A stretch of DNA of 64,000 nt from Novosphingobium album (ex Liu et al. 2023) (lineage in GTDB: Bacteria; Pseudomonadota; Alphaproteobacteria; Sphingomonadales; Sphingomonadaceae). The DNA is taken from contig NZ_JARESE010000036.1 in assembly GCF_029076845.1 (NCBI RefSeq), positions 1 through 64,000 on the forward strand. Reading direction: 5' to 3'. The notes below the pieces were generated by a model. The model was not told where the DNA came from, ran no database searches, and saw nothing but the letters and a program-made list of their open reading frames with translations. The translations under genes and the position numbers were made by a program. This document shows, piece by piece, positions 33,208-41,451 of this stretch; the stretch's first letter is position 1; every line of letters begins with the position of its first letter.

Positions 33208-34505
33208 ACCGCGCGGCGCGCATCCTTCCGCTCGTGCCCGAAGTGCTGCTGGCGCTCGCCGTGCTGGCCAGCCTTGCGGCCACCGCGCTGTTCTTGCGTG
33301 CCAACGGCTATCTGCCGCAGCCCTTCGTGTTCGATACCAACGACACCTTCATGGACTGGTTCAACACCGCCTACTGGGCGCAGAACCGGGGCGCCTACGA
33401 TGTCTGGGGCAGCATCTATCCGCCGCTCTCGTTCGTCTTCCTCGATCTGTTCGGCCTGCCCGGCTGCTACCTGCAATCGCCGTTTTACGCGCGCGATTGC
33501 GATTGGCTGGCGCGGGCGACGATCCTTGGCTTCTACCTGCTCGACGTCGCGCTGCTCTGGCTGAGCTTCCGCCGCGCCGATCCGCGCACCGCGCCGATGC
33601 GCACGATCGCGCTGGGTCTTGGCCTGCCGCTGCTGTTCACGCTGGAACGCGGCAACCTGATCCTTGTCGGCTTCGCCTGCTTCGTGCTGGCGCACGGGCC
33701 ATTGCTGCGCTCGAAAGCCGGGCGAGCGCTGGCGGCGGCGGCGACAGTGAACTTCAAGCCCTACCTCGTCCTGCCGGTGCTCCAGCTGGCGGTGCGGCGG
33801 CGCTGGCGGGCGCTGGAACTGGCCGGTATCGCCAGCGTGGCGCTCTATTGCGCGACGCTGGCCTGGGTCGGCTCGGGCACGCCGCTGGAACTGGCCGACA
33901 ACACCGCGAAATGGATCGTCTACCAGGGCGCGCAGATCTGGAACGAGGTCAATTACGCCACCAGCTATGCCCCGCTGCTGAAGATCCGCGAGGCGCAGGT
34001 GCCGCTGCTCACCTTCGTGCCTTCGCGCACGGTGGAGCTGATCGAGCTTGCCGTGCCGCTGGCGATCCGTGCGACGCAGATCGTCGCGCTGGCGGGGCTG
34101 GCGGCGGCCTGGGTGCAGCCCCGCGCGGTGGCCGGCCCGCGCATTGCCGCGCTGCTGCTGGGCGCCTATCTGGCGACCCAGTCGCCCGGCGGCTATACCC
34201 AGACGTTCCTGCTGTTCCTGGTCCTGCTCGAACCGTTCCGCCGTCCGGGGCCGGTGCTGGCGGTGATCTGCGCTTACCTGCTGTGCCTGGTGGGCGACGT
34301 GCCGCTCGCGCCGATCCTGGAGATCAGCAGCCGAAGCTGGCTGGGCGGGCGCGACGTCATTCCCGAATTCGGCCTGACCTGGGGGCATTTCCTGCGCCCT
34401 GGCCTGCTGCTCGTGATCGTCTGGGCGCTGGCCTGCGACACGATCCTGCTCGCCGCGCGGGCGCATGGCCGGCACCGGCCGAACCTGTGGCTGGCCCCGG
34501 CATGA
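33204..34505 (+). CDS. multi-pass GT-C glycosyltransferase, GT87-like
   Basis: This 433-residue integral membrane protein has about ten hydrophobic segments. An acidic loop after the first helix (FDTNDTFMDWFNTAYWA) is typical of GT-C transferases, which place the catalytic Asp there. GNLILVGFACF and NFKPYLVLPVLQL resemble GT87 (polyprenol-phosphate mannosyltransferase) proteins. It would transfer a sugar from a lipid-phosphate donor on the periplasmic side. It is flanked by 4-nt overlaps in the operon with GtrB- and GtrA-like genes. The family is by pattern only, so moderate. Confidence 0.75.
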   Translation: MNRAARILPLVPEVLLALAVLASLAATALFLRANGYLPQPFVFDTNDTFMDWFNTAYWAQNRGAYDVWGSIYPPLSFVFLDLFGLPGCYLQSPFYARDCDWLARATILGFYLLDVALLWLSFRRADPRTAPMRTIALGLGLPLLFTLERGNLILVGFACFVLAHGPLLRSKAGRALAAAATVNFKPYLVLPVLQLAVRRRWRALELAGIASVALYCATLAWVGSGTPLELADNTAKWIVYQGAQIWNEVNYATSYAPLLKIREAQVPLLTFVPSRTVELIELAVPLAIRATQIVALAGLAAAWVQPRAVAGPRIAALLLGAYLATQSPGGYTQTFLLFLVLLEPFRRPGPVLAVICAYLLCLVGDVPLAPILEISSRSWLGGRDVIPEFGLTWGHFLRPGLLLVIVWALACDTILLAARAHGRHRPNLWLAPA

Positions 34506-35515
34506 TTCTGGCCGAGGATCTCAACGCGGTCACGTGCGCGCTCGCCCCGCTCTGGCCCCGGCTCGATGGCGCGCGCATCTTCATGACCGGCGGCACCGGC
34601 TTCATCGGCCGCTGGATGCTCGAAGCGCTGGCGCGATCGGGCGCGGCCGCCGAAGTCGTGCTGCTGAGCCGCGATCCCGCCGGCTTCGCCGCGCGCGCGC
34701 CGCACCTTGCCGCCGGCGTCGAGTTCGTCACGGGCGACACCGCCAGCTTCGCCTTCCCGCAAGGCCGCTTCACCCATGTGATCCACGGCGCGACCGACGC
34801 CAGCGCCGCGCTCACCGCCAGCGACCCGTGCCGCATGTTCGACACGATCGTGGGCGGCACGCGCCGGGTGCTCGATTTCGCCATGGCCAGCGGCGCCCCG
34901 CGCGTGCTGTTCATGAGCTCGGGCGCGGTCTATGGCGCGCAGCCCGCCGACGTCCCGCACGTTGCCGAGGACTGGATGGGTGGCCCCGATCCGCGCGATC
35001 CCAGATCCGCCTATGCCGAGGGCAAGCGCGCGGCGGAAACGCTTTGCGCGATCCATGGCCGGCAGTTCGGCCTCGACATCGTCACCGCGCGCATCTTCGC
35101 GTTGCTGGGGCCGCTGCTGACGCTCGACATCCATTTCGCCGCCGGCAACTTCATCCGCGACGCAATCGCGGGCCGCACGATCCGCGTCGAAAGCTCGGGC
35201 GAGGCGGTGCGATCCTACCTCTATGCCGCCGACCTTGCGGTCTGGCTCTGGACGCTGCTGGTCAAGGCCGCGCCGGGCGCGGTCTACAACATGGGTTCGG
35301 AAGAAGCGGTCTCGATCGCGGAGCTGGCCCAGCGCACCGCCAGCGTGCTCGGCGGGCCGGGAGTCGAGGTGCTGGGCCAGCCCGATCCCGGCTGGAACCC
35401 CGGCCGCTACGTGCCCTCCACCGCGGCGATCCGCCGCGATCTTGGCGTTACCGCCACCATCGGCCTCGACGAGGCGATCCGGCGCACCGCCCTTTCCAAC
35501 GGATGGATTCCATGA
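34502..35515 (+). CDS. NAD(P)-dependent epimerase/dehydratase (extended SDR)
   Basis: This 337-residue extended SDR has the nucleotide-binding motif TGGTGFIG at residues about 30-37 and catalytic Ser in FMSSGAVYG. YAEGK supplies the Tyr-Lys pair, and the sugar-binding C-terminal part has YLYAADLAVW and AVYNMGSEEAVSI. These proteins modify nucleotide sugars as epimerases, reductases or dehydratases. In this operon it may reduce the 4-keto sugar made by rfbF/rfbG, or the side-chain ketone left by the neighbouring ThDP enzyme; that is inference. Confidence 0.88.
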   Translation: MILAEDLNAVTCALAPLWPRLDGARIFMTGGTGFIGRWMLEALARSGAAAEVVLLSRDPAGFAARAPHLAAGVEFVTGDTASFAFPQGRFTHVIHGATDASAALTASDPCRMFDTIVGGTRRVLDFAMASGAPRVLFMSSGAVYGAQPADVPHVAEDWMGGPDPRDPRSAYAEGKRAAETLCAIHGRQFGLDIVTARIFALLGPLLTLDIHFAAGNFIRDAIAGRTIRVESSGEAVRSYLYAADLAVWLWTLLVKAAPGAVYNMGSEEAVSIAELAQRTASVLGGPGVEVLGQPDPGWNPGRYVPSTAAIRRDLGVTATIGLDEAIRRTALSNGWIP

Positions 35516-37335
35516 CTCTGGTAAAACTCTCCGACTGGGTCGCCGCCCGGCTGGCCGAACACGGCATCCGCGATGTTTTCATGCTGACCGGCGGCGGCGC
35601 GATGCACCTCAACCATTCGCTGGGCACGCATCCCGCGCTGAAGACCACGTTCACCCACCATGAGCAGGCGCTCTCGATGGCAGCGGAAGCCTATTACCGG
35701 CTGACCAACCGGCTGGCGGTGGTCAACGTCACGTCCGGCCCCGGCGGCACCAATGCCATCACCGGGGTCTATGGCGCCTATGTCGATTCGATCGGGATGC
35801 TGGTGATCTCGGGCCAGGTGAAGACCGAGACGACGGTGCGCCACACCGGCCTGCCGCTGCGCCAGTACGGCGATCAGGAACTCGATATCGAGCCGATCGT
35901 GCGCCCGATCACCAAGTATGTGGCGATGGTCACTGATCCGCGCTCGATCCGCTATCATCTGGAAAAGGCGCTTTACCTTGCCACCAGCGGGCGGCCGGGG
36001 CCGGTCTGGCTCGACATCCCGCTCGATGTTCAGGCGGCGAAGATCGATCCCGACGATCTGCTGCCCGGCTTCGATCCGGCCGAGCTGGACGAATCGTGGC
36101 GGCGGACCGGATTGTCCGGCGTTGCCACCAAGATCCTCGGGCGGATCGCGCGGGCCGAACGGCCGGTGGTCTTCGCTGGCGGCGGCGTGCGGCTGAGCGG
36201 GGCGCACGAAGCGTTCCTCGCCCTGATCGAGAAGCTGGGCATTCCCGTCGTCACCGGCTGGAACGCGCACGATGCCTTGTGGACCGACCATCCGCTGAAT
36301 TGCGGCAAGCCGGGGACGGTGGGCGATCGCGGCGGCAACATGGTGACGCAGAGCGCGGACCTGCTGCTGGTGCTCGGCAGCCGGCTCAATATCCGGCAAG
36401 TCAGCTACAACTGGCACAGCTTTGCGCGCGAAGCTTACAAGATCTGGGTCGATATCGACCCGGTCGAGCTGAAGAAGCCCAATGTCGTGCCCGACATGCC
36501 GGTGGTGGCCGACTTGTCCGACCTGATCCCCGCGCTGCTCGAAGCCGCATACGAGGGACCGACCGACGCGCACCGCGAATGGCTGGCATGGTCGCGCGAG
36601 CGGGTGCGGCGCTTTCCCGCGGTGCTGCCCGAATATCGCGACCATGGCCCGCGCGTGCATCCCTACGTGGCGATGGACGAGCTGTTCGGCCAGCTTGGGG
36701 AGGACGAGATCGTCGTCACCGGCAACGGCAGCGCCTGCGTCGTCAGCTTCCAGGCGGCGCATATCAAGCGTGGCCAGCGGCTGTGGACCAATTCGGGCTG
36801 CGCGACGATGGGCTATGACCTGCCGGCCGCGATCGGCGTCTGCGCCGCGACGGAAAGCCGCCAGCGCGTGATCTGCATCGCCGGCGACGGCAGCATCATG
36901 ATGAACCTGCAGGAACTGCAGACGATCGCGGGCAATACGCTGCCGGTGAAGGTCTTCCTCATCAACAACGCGGGCTATGTCTCGATCTTCCAGACGCACC
37001 GCAATTTCTTCAACGGGGTCGAGGTCGGCGGCGGGCCCAAGAGCAACGTCACTTTCCCCGATTTCGCCAGGGTCGCCGCCGCGTTCGGCCTGGCCTATTC
37101 CCGCGCCGAGACGCACAACGACTTGCCCGGCGCGATCGCGGCGGCGCTGGCCGCCGATGGCCCGGCGATCTGCGAGATCGTGGTCGACGAGAACGTCGCC
37201 TTCGCGCCCAAGCTCGGCGCCAAATCGCACCCCGATGGCCGCATCACCTCGCCCGCGCTCGAAGACCTTTCGCCCTTCCTGCCGCGCGAGGTGCTGCGCG
37301 AGAACATGCGCATCGCATTGATGGACGAGCTGTGA
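35512..37335 (+). CDS. thiamine-diphosphate-dependent enzyme (ALS/YerE-like)
   Basis: This 607-residue ThDP enzyme has acetolactate-synthase architecture. The N-terminal PYR domain carries catalytic Glu in THHEQALSMAAEAY and TSGPGGTNAITG. The middle domain follows (RPVVFAGGGVRLSGA). The PP domain has the ThDP/Mg motif GDGSIMMNLQELQTIAGN about 30 residues before NAGYVSIFQTHRNFF. Located in a sugar locus beside rfbF/rfbG and an SDR, it more likely resembles YerE, which adds a two-carbon unit from pyruvate to a CDP-keto-deoxysugar, than a branched-chain amino acid enzyme. No small regulatory subunit is nearby. It starts at ATG 35512, overlapping the previous stop; ATG 35503 is possible. Confidence 0.85.
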   Translation: MTLVKLSDWVAARLAEHGIRDVFMLTGGGAMHLNHSLGTHPALKTTFTHHEQALSMAAEAYYRLTNRLAVVNVTSGPGGTNAITGVYGAYVDSIGMLVISGQVKTETTVRHTGLPLRQYGDQELDIEPIVRPITKYVAMVTDPRSIRYHLEKALYLATSGRPGPVWLDIPLDVQAAKIDPDDLLPGFDPAELDESWRRTGLSGVATKILGRIARAERPVVFAGGGVRLSGAHEAFLALIEKLGIPVVTGWNAHDALWTDHPLNCGKPGTVGDRGGNMVTQSADLLLVLGSRLNIRQVSYNWHSFAREAYKIWVDIDPVELKKPNVVPDMPVVADLSDLIPALLEAAYEGPTDAHREWLAWSRERVRRFPAVLPEYRDHGPRVHPYVAMDELFGQLGEDEIVVTGNGSACVVSFQAAHIKRGQRLWTNSGCATMGYDLPAAIGVCAATESRQRVICIAGDGSIMMNLQELQTIAGNTLPVKVFLINNAGYVSIFQTHRNFFNGVEVGGGPKSNVTFPDFARVAAAFGLAYSRAETHNDLPGAIAAALAADGPAICEIVVDENVAFAPKLGAKSHPDGRITSPALEDLSPFLPREVLRENMRIALMDEL

Positions 37336-37745
37336 CCCGGCTTGCTCATCACGACGCCGCCCGCCCGTTCCGGTTCCTCGTGGCGGGCGGCGTCAACACC
37401 GTGTTCGGGATCGCGTTCTACCCGGCCCTGCTGTGGGCGGTGCCTACGCTGCGCGTCCACTACATGGTCGCGCTGGGCGTGGCGCAAGTCGTGTGCCTGG
37501 GCTTCGCCTTCGCCACGCACAAGTTCGGTGTGTTCCGCACGCGCGGCACCAACTGGCTGCGCGAGTTCGGCACCTTCGCCAGCTTCTACCTGTTCAACTA
37601 TGCGGTGAACTGGGCGGCGCTGCCGCTGCTGGTCGAGCTGGCCGGCATCCCCCCAGTGCTGGCGCAGACCGGCTTCACCCTGGTGCTGGTGGCCACGAGC
37701 TGGTTCTGGCACAGCCGCGTGACGTTCCGCCCGGCGGCCGAATAG
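37332..37745 (+). CDS. GtrA-family membrane protein (lipid-linked sugar flippase)
   Basis: This 137-residue protein has four hydrophobic helices and the GtrA signatures FRFLVAGGVNTVFGIAFY near the start and FWHSRVTF at the end. GtrA proteins are proposed to flip undecaprenyl-phosphate sugars made by GtrB. It is the last gene of the plus-strand polysaccharide operon, starts in a GTGA overlap with the ThDP gene, and ends 7 nt from the convergent rfbG stop. Confidence 0.88.
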   Translation: MTRLAHHDAARPFRFLVAGGVNTVFGIAFYPALLWAVPTLRVHYMVALGVAQVVCLGFAFATHKFGVFRTRGTNWLREFGTFASFYLFNYAVNWAALPLLVELAGIPPVLAQTGFTLVLVATSWFWHSRVTFRPAAE

Positions 37746-37752
37746 CCCGCGC

Positions 37753-38835
37753 TCAGGCGGCGCGGGCATTCTCCTGCGAACCACCCCCGGCGAGCGCACG
37801 ATAGGCGGCGATCTGCGCCAGTGTCACCGCCCGCGCGTCTGCGCCCGCGTCCACCTGCTTGTGCCAGTCGACGATCCAGTCGAGCGCGGTTTCCAGCCGC
37901 AGGCGCGGCTGCCAGCCGAGCGCGGCGCGCGCCTTGGCCGAATCGAGCCGCAGCAGGCCCGCCTCGTGCGGGCGCGGGCCGCGATCGGGCACCATTGCCC
38001 CGGCATCGCCCCAGGCGGCGCGCATCCGCTCGACAATCCACGCGACCGGCCGGGCATCCTCGTCCGAGGGGCCGAAGTTCCAGCCTTCGGCAAAGGTGCG
38101 GTCGCCGGTAAGCAAGTGCTCAGCCAGCAGGATATAGCCGCCCAGCGCTTCGAGCACGTGCTGCCACGGGCGCACCGCCTGCGGATTGCGGATCAGTGGC
38201 GCGGCGCCGGCCGCGAAGGCGCGGACCAGATCGGGCACCAGCCGGTCGGCGGCCCAGTCGCCGCCGCCGATGACATTGCCCGCGCGCGCCGAAGCAAGGG
38301 CAGGCGCGCCTTCGCCCGCGAAGAACGAGCGCCGCCAGGCCGCGACGACCAGTTCGGCGCAGCCCTTGCTGCTTGAATAGGGATCGTGCCCGCCCATCGG
38401 ATCGGTCTCGCGATAGGGCCAGATCCACTCGCGGTTCTCATAGCACTTGTCGCTGGTGACGGCGACGATCGCCCGCACGCCAGGCGCGGCCCGCGCCGCC
38501 TCCAGCACGTTGACCGTGCCCATGACGTTGGTGGCGTAAGTGCCGGCCGGATCGTCATAGGACAGGCGCACCAGTGGCTGCGCGGCGAGGTGGAACACCA
38601 CTTCGGGCCGCGCCGCCGCGAAAGCCGCGGCAAGCGCGGCGGGATCGCGCACGTCGCCTTCGATGTGGCGCAGGCGCTCGGCGATGCGGGCAGTCTCGAA
38701 CAGGCTTGGCTGCGTCGGCGCGGGCAGCGCGAAGCCGGTGACATCGGCGCCCATGGCATCGAGCCAGAGCGCCAGCCAGCTTCCCTTGAAGCCGGTGTGC
38801 CCGGTGACGAGGACGCGGCGGCCGGCCCAGCTCAC
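37753..38835 (-). CDS. rfbG: CDP-glucose 4,6-dehydratase
   Basis: This 360-residue enzyme has the family length and motifs: VLVTGHTGFKGSWLALWL near residues 8-25 and FHLAAQPLVRLSY. VTSDKCYENREW and YSSSKGCAEL (Tyr-Lys) are present, with GNVIGGGDWAADRL and RPWQHVLEALGGYI. It converts CDP-D-glucose to CDP-4-keto-6-deoxy-D-glucose. The start is the GTG at 38835, which overlaps the cytidylyltransferase stop (GTGA). The frame continues open far upstream but only in antisense to that gene. Confidence 0.95.
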   Translation of the reverse strand: MSWAGRRVLVTGHTGFKGSWLALWLDAMGADVTGFALPAPTQPSLFETARIAERLRHIEGDVRDPAALAAAFAAARPEVVFHLAAQPLVRLSYDDPAGTYATNVMGTVNVLEAARAAPGVRAIVAVTSDKCYENREWIWPYRETDPMGGHDPYSSSKGCAELVVAAWRRSFFAGEGAPALASARAGNVIGGGDWAADRLVPDLVRAFAAGAAPLIRNPQAVRPWQHVLEALGGYILLAEHLLTGDRTFAEGWNFGPSDEDARPVAWIVERMRAAWGDAGAMVPDRGPRPHEAGLLRLDSAKARAALGWQPRLRLETALDWIVDWHKQVDAGADARAVTLAQIAAYRALAGGGSQENARAA

Positions 38836-39605
38836 CAGCGCTTCCACGGCGCGCTCCCGGTGTTCCACAGGTCTTCCAGGTAGTTCTTGTCGCGCAGCGT
38901 ATCCATCGGCTGCCAGAACCCGTCGTGCTGGTAGCCCATCAGCTCGCCCGCCTGCGCGAGGCGTTCGAGCGGTTCGGCTTCCCACGCGGTCTGCGGCCCG
39001 TCGACCAGATCGAGCACGGAAGGATCGGCGACGAAGAAACCGCCGTTGATCCGCCCGCCATCGCCATCGGGCTTTTCGCGAAAGCCGGTGACGCGATCCG
39101 CATCGAACGCCAGCGCGCCGAACCGGCCGGGGGGCGAGACCGACGTGATCGTGGCGCGCGCGCCGTGCGCGCGGTGGAAATCGACCAGCGCGCCCACGTC
39201 GATATCGGCGACGCCATCCCCATAAGTGAAGCAGAACGGCTCGTCCGGGTCGAGATAGGGCCGCACGGCGGCAAGGCGGCCGCCGGTCATCGTCGTGGGG
39301 CCGGTCTCCACCAGCGTCACCCGCCAGGGCTCGCTGCGGGCGCGGTGGATCTCCATGCCGTTGCCATTGCGCAAATCTATGGTGACGTCGGATGTCTGGA
39401 GGTAGTAGTTGGCGAAGAACTCCTTGATGACATAGCCCTTGTAGCCCAGGCAGACGACGAAATCGTTGAAGCCGGCCGCCGAGTAGATTTTCATGATATG
39501 CCACAGGATGGGCATTCCGCCGATCTCGACCATCGGCTTGGGGCGTACGGCGGTTTCCTCGCCTATCCGGGTGCCGAGGCCACCGGCCAGGATTACGGTT
39601 CGCAT
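38832..39605 (-). CDS. rfbF: glucose-1-phosphate cytidylyltransferase
   Basis: This 257-residue enzyme starts with the nucleotidyltransferase motif MRTVILAGGLGTRIGEET and continues RPKPMVEIGG, GYKGYVIKEFFANY, and FTYGDGVADID. It ends with DGFWQPMDTLRDKNYLEDLW, all characteristic of RfbF/DdhA. It makes CDP-glucose from CTP and glucose-1-phosphate for the rfbG enzyme encoded next. Only 14 nt separate its ATG from the divergent GT-C gene start, so promoters must lie inside neighbouring coding sequence. Confidence 0.95.
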   Translation of the reverse strand: MRTVILAGGLGTRIGEETAVRPKPMVEIGGMPILWHIMKIYSAAGFNDFVVCLGYKGYVIKEFFANYYLQTSDVTIDLRNGNGMEIHRARSEPWRVTLVETGPTTMTGGRLAAVRPYLDPDEPFCFTYGDGVADIDVGALVDFHRAHGARATITSVSPPGRFGALAFDADRVTGFREKPDGDGGRINGGFFVADPSVLDLVDGPQTAWEAEPLERLAQAGELMGYQHDGFWQPMDTLRDKNYLEDLWNTGSAPWKRW

Positions 39606-39619
39606 GGGTCCTCCACGTC

Positions 39620-41326
39620 ATGTCCTTCGACACCATGACGAAGTCGCCCCAGCCAGCCCGTAAGCCGATTCCCGCCGCCATCGCCGCGCGCAGGTCGATC
39701 CCCGCCGCGATGGCGGCGCACGCGCCGATCGCGGCGATCCTGCTGCTGGCGTTGCTGCTGCGGCTGGACGGGCTGGGCTTCGGCCTGCCCGCGCTCAACG
39801 ACCCGGACGAGCCGCTGTTCATGATGACCGCCATCGACATGCTGGCGCGCCATTCGCTCAATCCGCAATGGTTCGGCCATCCGGGCACGGTCACGCTCTA
39901 TGGCCTGGCGCTGGTCATGCTGCTGGTCGCCGTGCTGGGCATCGCCCGCGGGCGCTTTGCCGATGCTTCCGCGTTCGCCGGCGCGGTCTATGCCGATCCG
40001 GGCATCGTCTTCCTGCCGGCGCGGCTGTTCATCGTGGCCAGCGGGCTGGCCTGCGTCTGGCTGACCTACCGGATCGGGCGGCGGCTGTGGGGCCGGCGGG
40101 CCGGGCTTGCCGCCGCGCTGGTGCTGGCGGTGAACCCGGTGCACATCACCTGGTCGCAAGTGATCCGCACCGATATGCAGGCAAGCGCATTCATGCTGGC
40201 CTGCGTGCTGTGCGCCATCGCCATCCATCGTCAGGGCCGGCTGCGCGACATCGTGCTGGCGGGCCTGTTCGCGGGCCTTGCCGTGGCGACGAAGTGGCCG
40301 GCGGCGGCGATCCTGCTGTGCCCCCTGTGCGCCGGGCTCAGCGCCGGACTGCGCGCCCGGCGGCCCGGCGGGCTGGCGCGCGCGCTGCTGGTCGTGCCGG
40401 TCGCGGTGGCGGCGCTGCTGGCGGTTTCGCCTTATCTGCTGATCGACCATGCGACCGTGCTGCGCGATCTTACCGCCGAGGCGCGGCCCATGCATCCCGG
40501 CGCCACGGGGCATGGTTTCCTGGGCAATATCGCCTGGTATGGCGAAGGCCCGCTGGCGGCCTCGTTCGGCGTGCTCGGGCTGGTCGCGGCCGTGGGCGGG
40601 GCGATCCTGGCCGCGTGGGGCGACCGCGCGTGGCGGATCGCGGTCTGCCCCGGCTTCGCGCTGTTCCTGCTGGTGGTGTCGACCCAGCATCTGATCTGGG
40701 AGCGCTGGCTGGTGCCGGTGTTGCCGTTCCTGGCGCTGGGGCTGGGCTGGAGCCTTGACCGGGCCGTTGGCGCGATCGCGTCCTGGCGCGGGCGGCTGGC
40801 GGGGCAGCTCGCGCTTCTCGCGCTGCTGGCCCTGGTACTCACGCCGATGCTCGCCACCGTCGGGCAGCGGGCCGAGGAACGGCGGCACGATACGCGCCAG
40901 CTCGCCTCCGTCTGGCTGCGGGGCCATGTTCCGCCCGGCTCCTCGATCCTGGTCGAACATGCCGCGATCGATCTGCTGCGCGGGCCCTGGACCGTGCTGT
41001 TCCCGCTCGGCTCGGCCGGCTGCATCGATGCGCGCGCGATCCTGCAGCGCCGCGTTTCGGCGCCCGAAGTGGAAAAGTCACGCGGTGGCCAGCCGGTGGT
41101 CGATCTGGGCCATGTCGCCCCCGCGCTGATCGACACTTGCCGCGCCGATTACGCGGTGCTGTCGCACTACGAGCGCTACCGGGCGGAGCGCGCGACTTAT
41201 CCCGGCGAATACGCCCGCTATGCGGACCTGATCGCGGGCGGGCGCGTCGTCAGGACGTTCGCCCCCGTCGCCGGGCAGGTCGGCGGGCCGCCAGTCGAGA
41301 TCGTGCGGCTGCGCAAGGCGCGGTAG
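39620..41326 (+). CDS. multi-pass GT-C glycosyltransferase, PMT/GT39-like
   Basis: This 568-residue membrane protein has ten or more hydrophobic segments. The hallmark acidic loop LNDPDEPLFMMTAIDML after the first helix, and ARLFIVASGLACVWLTYRIGRRLWG, are typical of the ArnT/PMT_2 group. It would transfer a sugar from a polyprenyl-phosphate donor in the periplasm. The N-terminus before the first helix is an Ala/Pro/Ile-rich, partly repeated stretch (IPAAIAARRSIPAAMAA), so ATG 39635 or 39710 could be the true start. It lies beside the rfbF/rfbG pair and probably belongs to the same glycan pathway. Confidence 0.78.
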   Translation: MSFDTMTKSPQPARKPIPAAIAARRSIPAAMAAHAPIAAILLLALLLRLDGLGFGLPALNDPDEPLFMMTAIDMLARHSLNPQWFGHPGTVTLYGLALVMLLVAVLGIARGRFADASAFAGAVYADPGIVFLPARLFIVASGLACVWLTYRIGRRLWGRRAGLAAALVLAVNPVHITWSQVIRTDMQASAFMLACVLCAIAIHRQGRLRDIVLAGLFAGLAVATKWPAAAILLCPLCAGLSAGLRARRPGGLARALLVVPVAVAALLAVSPYLLIDHATVLRDLTAEARPMHPGATGHGFLGNIAWYGEGPLAASFGVLGLVAAVGGAILAAWGDRAWRIAVCPGFALFLLVVSTQHLIWERWLVPVLPFLALGLGWSLDRAVGAIASWRGRLAGQLALLALLALVLTPMLATVGQRAEERRHDTRQLASVWLRGHVPPGSSILVEHAAIDLLRGPWTVLFPLGSAGCIDARAILQRRVSAPEVEKSRGGQPVVDLGHVAPALIDTCRADYAVLSHYERYRAERATYPGEYARYADLIAGGRVVRTFAPVAGQVGGPPVEIVRLRKAR

Positions 41327-41337
41327 AGGTCTCTTGC

Positions 41338-41450
41338 GAAATGCGCGGAAGAGCGCATTTCGAATGCGGTGCCGGCCCGTTCCCCCACCCGGCTTCCCAC
41401 AGAATATTGTCGATGGAAGGCCGGGTGGGGGAACGGGCCGACACCGCTTG
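41338..41450. repeat. long hairpin repeat, copy 2, with a small satellite hairpin
   Basis: A small perfect hairpin (GAAATGCGC, 6-nt loop, GCGCATTTC; 41338-41361) is followed by a long stem of about 32 bp. Its arms are 41366-41397 and 41415-41447, nearly perfectly complementary, around an AT-rich loop. The left arm begins GCGGTGCCGGCCCG, shared with copies at 16075 and 61157. It lies exactly between the convergent GT-C and outer-membrane-factor genes and can serve as a bidirectional terminator. Confidence 0.85.
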
Positions 41451-41451
41451 A

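Noticed and set aside
35512..37335. Anabolic acetolactate synthase (ilvB) reading of the ThDP gene
   Set aside because: There is no ilvN/ilvH small subunit or ilvC nearby, and the gene is embedded in a sugar operon. A YerE-like role fits the context better, though it is not proven.
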